This document shows, in pieces, positions 63,732 through 64,000 of a DNA stretch of 64,000 nt. How positions within the stretch are numbered: the first letter of the stretch is position 1; each line of letters starts with the position of its first letter. The DNA is taken from contig JAJQJQ010000010.1 of the NCBI GenBank assembly GCA_028622995.1, forward strand, positions 1,798,001 through 1,862,000. Direction: 5' to 3'. Both the position numbers and the translations under genes were made by a program. The DNA is from Panagrolaimus kolymaensis (Eukaryota > Nematoda > Chromadorea > Rhabditida > Panagrolaimidae). The notes beneath the pieces are model-generated. The model saw only the letters and a list, made by a program, of their open reading frames with translations, did no database searches and was not told where the DNA came from.

Positions 63732-64000
63732 AGTTGATCTAACTGGTATTGTGAAAGGATTCCTTCATCGCAAAGGCTACTTCAAATAAACCAAGAATGC
63801 CTCAAAGTTTTTCAATGAAAACAAAATTTTTTATTTTATTTGTGTATGTCTTGTAAATTGTAATAAAAATTTTATCTTGTAATTCTTTTAATCTTCGGTA
63901 TCGGTAAAATAAAAACATCGGAAAGTGAAAAATATAAAGTTAAAAAGTTAGTCGCAAACAAATTGTTCCAATCATCTTTCATTTTCATCCAGTCTTCTTT

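Overview
The window looks like nuclear DNA of a nematode. It is strongly AT-rich and intron-dense (mostly 40-60 bp introns). It carries a tandem trio of srsx-class chemoreceptors, a family typical of nematodes, and a soc-2/SHOC2 gene whose leucine-rich repeats and C-terminus match the nematode form closely. Several start codons sit directly after strong splice acceptors with no visible upstream exon, as expected for spliced-leader trans-splicing. The base composition, the F-box-like gene and the GC-AG introns fit a tylenchid such as a root-knot nematode, but that assignment is inference.

Layout: 21-2608 (+) C-terminal half of IFT139/TTC21B; 2748-4389 (-) equilibrative nucleoside transporter; 7213-8913 (-) choline/ethanolamine kinase with an alternative first exon at 10788-10889; 11975-13150 (-) F-box-like protein; 13331-13496 a GC-rich degenerate tandem repeat. 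From 16125 to 27235 (+) lies soc-2 with up to three alternative upstream first exons. Three srsx receptors run in tandem from 28056 to 32314 (+), the first with an internal deletion. A large gene-poor tract (32315-38888) precedes a proline-rich protein of unknown function (38889-40739, +). Then come a znfx-1-like NFX1-type zinc-finger helicase gene split by a deletion (40996-45175, -), an SLC22 organic cation transporter (46094-48015, -), a cullin with two frame lesions (49710-52400, +) and a JNK-type MAP kinase (56413-58813, +). The rest is AT-rich intergenic or intronic DNA, with a separated direct repeat at the right end.

The genes do not form one pathway. SHOC2 (Ras/ERK scaffold), JNK and a cullin are signalling or ubiquitin components, IFT139 and the srsx receptors point to ciliated chemosensory neurons, and znfx-1 acts in germline small-RNA inheritance. 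I did not find a clearly undescribed multi-gene system. The most notable observations are four GC-AG introns whose GC donor is demanded by reading frame and which share the donor GCAAGTTT; the phase-0 alternative first exons of soc-2; the GC-rich tandem repeat; and three damaged genes (srsx copy 1, znfx-1, cullin), which suggest a decaying gene copy, as in a polyploid or divergent-haplotype genome, or assembly errors.
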